This document shows, in pieces, positions 61,114 to 64,000 of a stretch of 64,000 bases of DNA. Source of the DNA: Anammoximicrobium sp964645045 (GTDB lineage: Bacteria > Planctomycetota > Planctomycetia > Pirellulales > Pirellulaceae). The position numbers and the translations under genes are program-made. The stretch lies in NCBI GenBank assembly GCA_964645045.1, contig CAZXYZ010000007.1:62001-126000 (forward strand), read 5' to 3'. The notes under the pieces were generated by a model. It had not been told where the DNA came from and ran no database searches. It saw only the letters and a list, made by a program, of their open reading frames with translations. The first letter of the stretch is position 1, and every line of letters starts with the position of its first letter.

Positions 61114-62091
61114 ATGCCGGAAATGATCGACGACCACGAACGTTACCAGCGGTATTATCGCATCGTGACGGCCGCAGCCGCTCAGGACATCTTTTCGCTG
61201 GCCGATGTCAAGGCGGCGTGTGCGGATGAACAGCCGGCGTATGTCACTCGAGTCGTCTCGGATTTGGAGAGCGGCAGACTCGTGCAAACGATCGACCCCG
61301 AAGCCAAGCGGTTTCGTTGGTCCGCCGAGCGCGACCAGTTGGTGCTGGAGCAATGGGCGCGGTCCCAAATCTATACCAACCGGATGACGCGCTCGCCCGT
61401 CGATGAACGGCCGCGCGAGCGATTGCTGCGGCTGGGCGCCGAGAAACTGCGGACCGCGGAACTGCTGGCGATCCTGATTCGCACGGGCCGCAAGGGGGTC
61501 ACGGCGCTCCAGGCCGGCGAAAGCATCGCCACCCAGTACGCGGAGAAGCTGGACCAACTGAAGGACGCCGGCCGCGGCGAGTTGGCACGCTTGAGTCCGG
61601 TCGTGCGGGATACGGCCTATTGTCAGATCATGGCCGGCATCGAGCTGGGACGGCGGATCGGTGCGGCGATCGCGGAGAAAGCGGACCGCGTGGTCAACAT
61701 CCGCGGCTCGCACGACGCGCTGTCCTACTGCCGCCGCCGATTTGCCCGGCTGGCCGTGGATAGCCGGCAGGAAGAGTTTCACGTCGTCACGCTGGATACC
61801 AAGAACCATGTGCTGAACGACCACCTGGTCAGCCGCGGGTTGTTGGACCAGACCGTCGTTCATCCGCGCGAAGTGTTTCGGCCGGCAATTAAGGACGCAG
61901 CAAAATCCGTGATCCTGGTCCACAATCATCCGTCCGGTGATCCCACGCCCAGCGATAAAGATTTGGCGCTGACCCAGCGGTTGGAGGAAGCCGGCAAACT
62001 GCTCGACATCCAAGTCCTGGACCACATTGTTGTCGCCGCCGATGACGCCGTGAGCCTCCGCGAGTACCAGGGCATGGGGTTGGAGGCGTGA
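61114..62091 (+). CDS. radC: RadC-family JAMM protein with N-terminal extra domain
   Basis: A 325-aa protein. The C-terminal MPN/JAMM domain has the metal motif HNHPSGDPTPSDKD (His270, His272, Asp281) and the helix-hairpin-like RERLLRLGAEKLRTAELLAILI before it, as in RadC/YicR. RadC was once tied to DNA repair, but its role is unsettled. About 85 residues at the N-terminus (DIFSLADVKAACADEQPAYVTRVVSDLESGRLV) look like a winged helix, which typical RadC lacks. CTGGGAG precedes the ATG. Confidence 0.9.
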   Translation: MPEMIDDHERYQRYYRIVTAAAAQDIFSLADVKAACADEQPAYVTRVVSDLESGRLVQTIDPEAKRFRWSAERDQLVLEQWARSQIYTNRMTRSPVDERPRERLLRLGAEKLRTAELLAILIRTGRKGVTALQAGESIATQYAEKLDQLKDAGRGELARLSPVVRDTAYCQIMAGIELGRRIGAAIAEKADRVVNIRGSHDALSYCRRRFARLAVDSRQEEFHVVTLDTKNHVLNDHLVSRGLLDQTVVHPREVFRPAIKDAAKSVILVHNHPSGDPTPSDKDLALTQRLEEAGKLLDIQVLDHIVVAADDAVSLREYQGMGLEA

Positions 62092-62139
62092 GGAGCGGGG
62101 GGAACGTGCAAAGGGAGAATTGCGGGGTGTGAAGTCCCG

Positions 62140-63351
62140 TCACGGCTCCGGCCCCGAGCATTCCGGTTGCGTTTCCAGGCGGCTTAGACGCCGCAGGGCG
62201 TCAAATTTATCGTTTTCGCCCAGCCTCGCTTTGCGGACGGCATCGGTCAACACTACGATATTGCGGTCGTACGTCTCGCGGTTCACGGGGAACGGAGTGC
62301 CGTCTTTGCCGCCGTGGGCGTAGGAGTAATCGGCCCAGCGGCGCGCGTGGGGGCCAGCGGGATCGGCCGGCTCCGGCCCATCGGCTGGATCGCGATGGGA
62401 CGGCGGCGCCTGGAAGATGATCTCGGCCAGCAGCGACAGGCTGCGGATGGCTGCCGGTCCCACGCCCGGCAGGCCCAGCAACGATTCAAAATCCTGGGGA
62501 TGCTGCTCGTGGGCCTCGACCACGATCTGCCGCAATCGCCGCAGATTCACGTCGGCCGGCAGCACGCGATGGCGCTGCGGCGCGAACAAGGTGGGACCTT
62601 CCGTCAGGAGCTCGACTTCCTCCAGCATTTTCCGGGGAGATTCCTGCACCACGGACACGCTGGCGCGGCGGTTGTCGTCCGCCTCGCGGGCAACCATGTT
62701 CAGCAGTAACTGGCGTTGACCTTGGCCCTCACCTTGGCCACCGGACGCCTCGCCGGACTCGCCGGCCGTCAGATTCTGGATGGCCGCGTGCGGCTCGCAG
62801 ACAAAATCCTCGACGGTTTCGCCCAGCCAGTGGTAACGACGGGCCCAGCCGGTCTGCTCGTTCATGCCTTGCTGGACGACGCACCAGGGCCCATCGAGCG
62901 TAAAGAAAAAGGCGTGATGGTACAGGTCGTACCCATCTTGCACGGCGGCCGAGTCGACTTTGGCGCTCATTCGCGAAGCGTAGATCAACCGCTCGCCGCC
63001 GGTGATCGCATGCCGTTCGGCCGCGGCGGCAATTTCGTGCGGCGTCTTGCGGCTGACGCCGCCTTTGCCGCCGGCCACGAAAATGCCCAGATCGGGACCG
63101 CATTTCTTGGCCGCTTCTTTCAACGCGCCACAGGTGACCGTCGTGACGCCTGAACTGTGCCAATCGAAGCCCAGCGCGCAGCCCAATGCCTGGAACCACC
63201 ACGGGTCGGCCAGGCGCCGCAGCATCTCGTCCGGGCCGAATTCGTCCACGATGGCCATCGTGATCGCGCGGGCCAGCTTGGTCATTCGCTGGAACAACCA
63301 CGGCGGCGCTTTGCCGGAATGCAGGGGAAGTTGAGCTAAACGTCGCTTCAT
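62140..63351 (-). CDS. DUF763 family protein
   Basis: A 403-aa protein with the DUF763 opening RRLAQLPLHSGKAPPWLFQRM and SGVTTVTCGALKEAAKK, GGKGGVSRKTP, and a helix-hairpin-helix (LLGLPGVGPAAIRSLSLLAEII) near residue 300. DUF763 has no assigned activity; the HhH suggests nucleic-acid contact. The ribosome site is weak. It converges on radC with 48 bp between stops. Confidence 0.88.
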   Translation of the reverse strand: MKRRLAQLPLHSGKAPPWLFQRMTKLARAITMAIVDEFGPDEMLRRLADPWWFQALGCALGFDWHSSGVTTVTCGALKEAAKKCGPDLGIFVAGGKGGVSRKTPHEIAAAAERHAITGGERLIYASRMSAKVDSAAVQDGYDLYHHAFFFTLDGPWCVVQQGMNEQTGWARRYHWLGETVEDFVCEPHAAIQNLTAGESGEASGGQGEGQGQRQLLLNMVAREADDNRRASVSVVQESPRKMLEEVELLTEGPTLFAPQRHRVLPADVNLRRLRQIVVEAHEQHPQDFESLLGLPGVGPAAIRSLSLLAEIIFQAPPSHRDPADGPEPADPAGPHARRWADYSYAHGGKDGTPFPVNRETYDRNIVVLTDAVRKARLGENDKFDALRRLSRLETQPECSGPEP

Positions 63352-63528
63352 GCCAGGGAGACTTTACCGCGCCCCGGCGGCGGCTGCAACAGAAGTCGGT
63401 TTGAGGAATTTTTTCACATCGGCTTGCCAGCCGACGGGGGTGGAGCATAGGATGCATAGGGGATCCGTCGTGGGACAGGAGGCCCAGGCGAATCCCGCAC
63501 CCATCGCCGCACCTCGAAGGAACGCGAA

Positions 63529-63837
63529 ATGATTCATTATTCATGCGACCGCTGCAAGCGGATGATCGACCCGTCCCAGGAAATCCGGCACGTCGTGCGC
63601 GTCGAAGTGCAGACGATTCTGGAGCCGTTGCCCACCGGCGAGTTGGACGACGACCGCGACCATTTGCTGGAAATCGATGAACTGCTCGATGCGCTCGACC
63701 TGGACGAGGAGGATCTCTTGCCGGACGATGTCCCCCAGCAACTGCGGTTCGACCTCTGCACCGATTGCTATCGCAAGTACATGCAGGACCCGCTGGGCGT
63801 CGAGTCCTCGATCCGCGTCGGATTCAGTTCCAACTGA
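63529..63837 (+). CDS. Small zinc-ribbon protein of unknown function
   Basis: A 102-aa protein with Cys6-x-x-Cys9 and Cys77-x-x-Cys80 (CDRC...CTDC), a zinc ribbon split by a very acidic stretch (DDDRDHLLEIDELLDALDLD). AAGGA precedes the ATG. I do not recognise the family; the separated Cys pairs would have to fold together. Confidence 0.75.
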   Translation: MIHYSCDRCKRMIDPSQEIRHVVRVEVQTILEPLPTGELDDDRDHLLEIDELLDALDLDEEDLLPDDVPQQLRFDLCTDCYRKYMQDPLGVESSIRVGFSSN

Positions 63838-63863
63838 GGCGGCTTGTCGATGCCGGTGCATTC

Positions 63864-64000
63864 ATGATAGGCAAGCGACGACGGTTTCGTCGCCGTCCCC
63901 GGCGGATCTGGCTGCTGGTGGCCCTGATCGCCGGTTTGGGATTATCGCGGTGGGGGCACGACCGCTGGCGCGACGTCCCGCAGCCGTCCCGCGAGCCGCC
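63864..64000 (+). CDS. N-terminal part of a membrane protein (truncated by window end)
   Basis: From ATG 63864 the frame reads MIGKRRRFRRRPRRIWLLVALIAGLGLSRW... to the window edge (stretch begins with an Arg-rich anchor and one membrane helix). It follows the zinc-ribbon gene by 26 bp. No ribosome site is clear, so start and function are open. Confidence 0.5.
   Translation, partial: MIGKRRRFRRRPRRIWLLVALIAGLGLSRWGHDRWRDVPQPSREP

Overview
The window is GC-rich bacterial DNA that looks like a scaffold from a Planctomycetota genome (a Pirellulales-like lineage is my inference). The reasons are a LEPR-type motif (FEALESRHLLS) at the start of a giant secreted repeat protein, several Gfo/Idh/MocA and sugar-phosphate isomerase genes, ThuA, SapC and LamG-type proteins, and many intergenic hairpin repeats. 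One run of exactly 100 N marks a scaffolding gap, so this is a draft assembly.

Layout. 0-1 kb: the end of a sensor kinase and a lipoprotein. 1.3-5.7 kb: rpmF-fabD-fabG-acpP-fabF, followed by a gene resembling ACP phosphodiesterase. 5.7-11.2 kb: a sugar-catabolism run (two TIM-barrel isomerases, a Gfo/Idh/MocA oxidoreductase, a ROK kinase, deoC) and yraN. 11.4-18 kb: an AguB-like amidase, a MazF-type toxin-antitoxin pair, a large GH127 glycosidase and a PAS hybrid kinase.

18.6-26.9 kb is a decayed genomic island beginning at an initiator tRNA. It holds an integrase broken into three frames, a 7-alpha-hydroxysteroid-dehydrogenase-like SDR gene cut in two by an inversion exactly before its catalytic serine, a LamG-protein remnant, and a primase-helicase-nuclease gene of the TOTE type with a frameshift in a T7 run. 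Between them are a few intact cargo genes (secreted jelly-roll protein, HhH/alpha-helical-repeat protein, DUF1801).

27-38 kb: envelope and secreted proteins (metzincin, ThuA, lipoprotein hydrolase, SapC, a multi-domain RTX/B-repeat protein). 38-45 kb: a YdcF-like protein and a three-gene envelope set made of two paralogous solute-binding proteins (one anchored by a long cytoplasmic tail) and a triple zinc-ribbon membrane protein. 45.3-50.8 kb (minus): a tightly packed signalling operon in which a GspE/PilB-type ATPase sits between an RsbW-like response regulator, a STAS protein, a small membrane protein and a CBS-HK-REC-HPt kinase. 51-55.7 kb: an oxidoreductase, a corrinoid protein and a divergently transcribed corrinoid reductive activator, then a small S4 protein. 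55.9-60.8 kb: an exact 121-bp inverted repeat encloses two unrecognised genes. 61-64 kb: RadC with an extra N-terminal domain, a DUF763 protein, a small zinc-ribbon protein and a truncated membrane protein.

The most unusual items are the reversible-looking SDR inversion, the signalling operon with its type II/IV-secretion ATPase, the duplicated binding-protein cluster, the frameshifted primase-helicase gene, and several genes whose 3' ends run into repeats. Coordinates, motifs and frames were read by eye; family names come from recognition and no searches were run.
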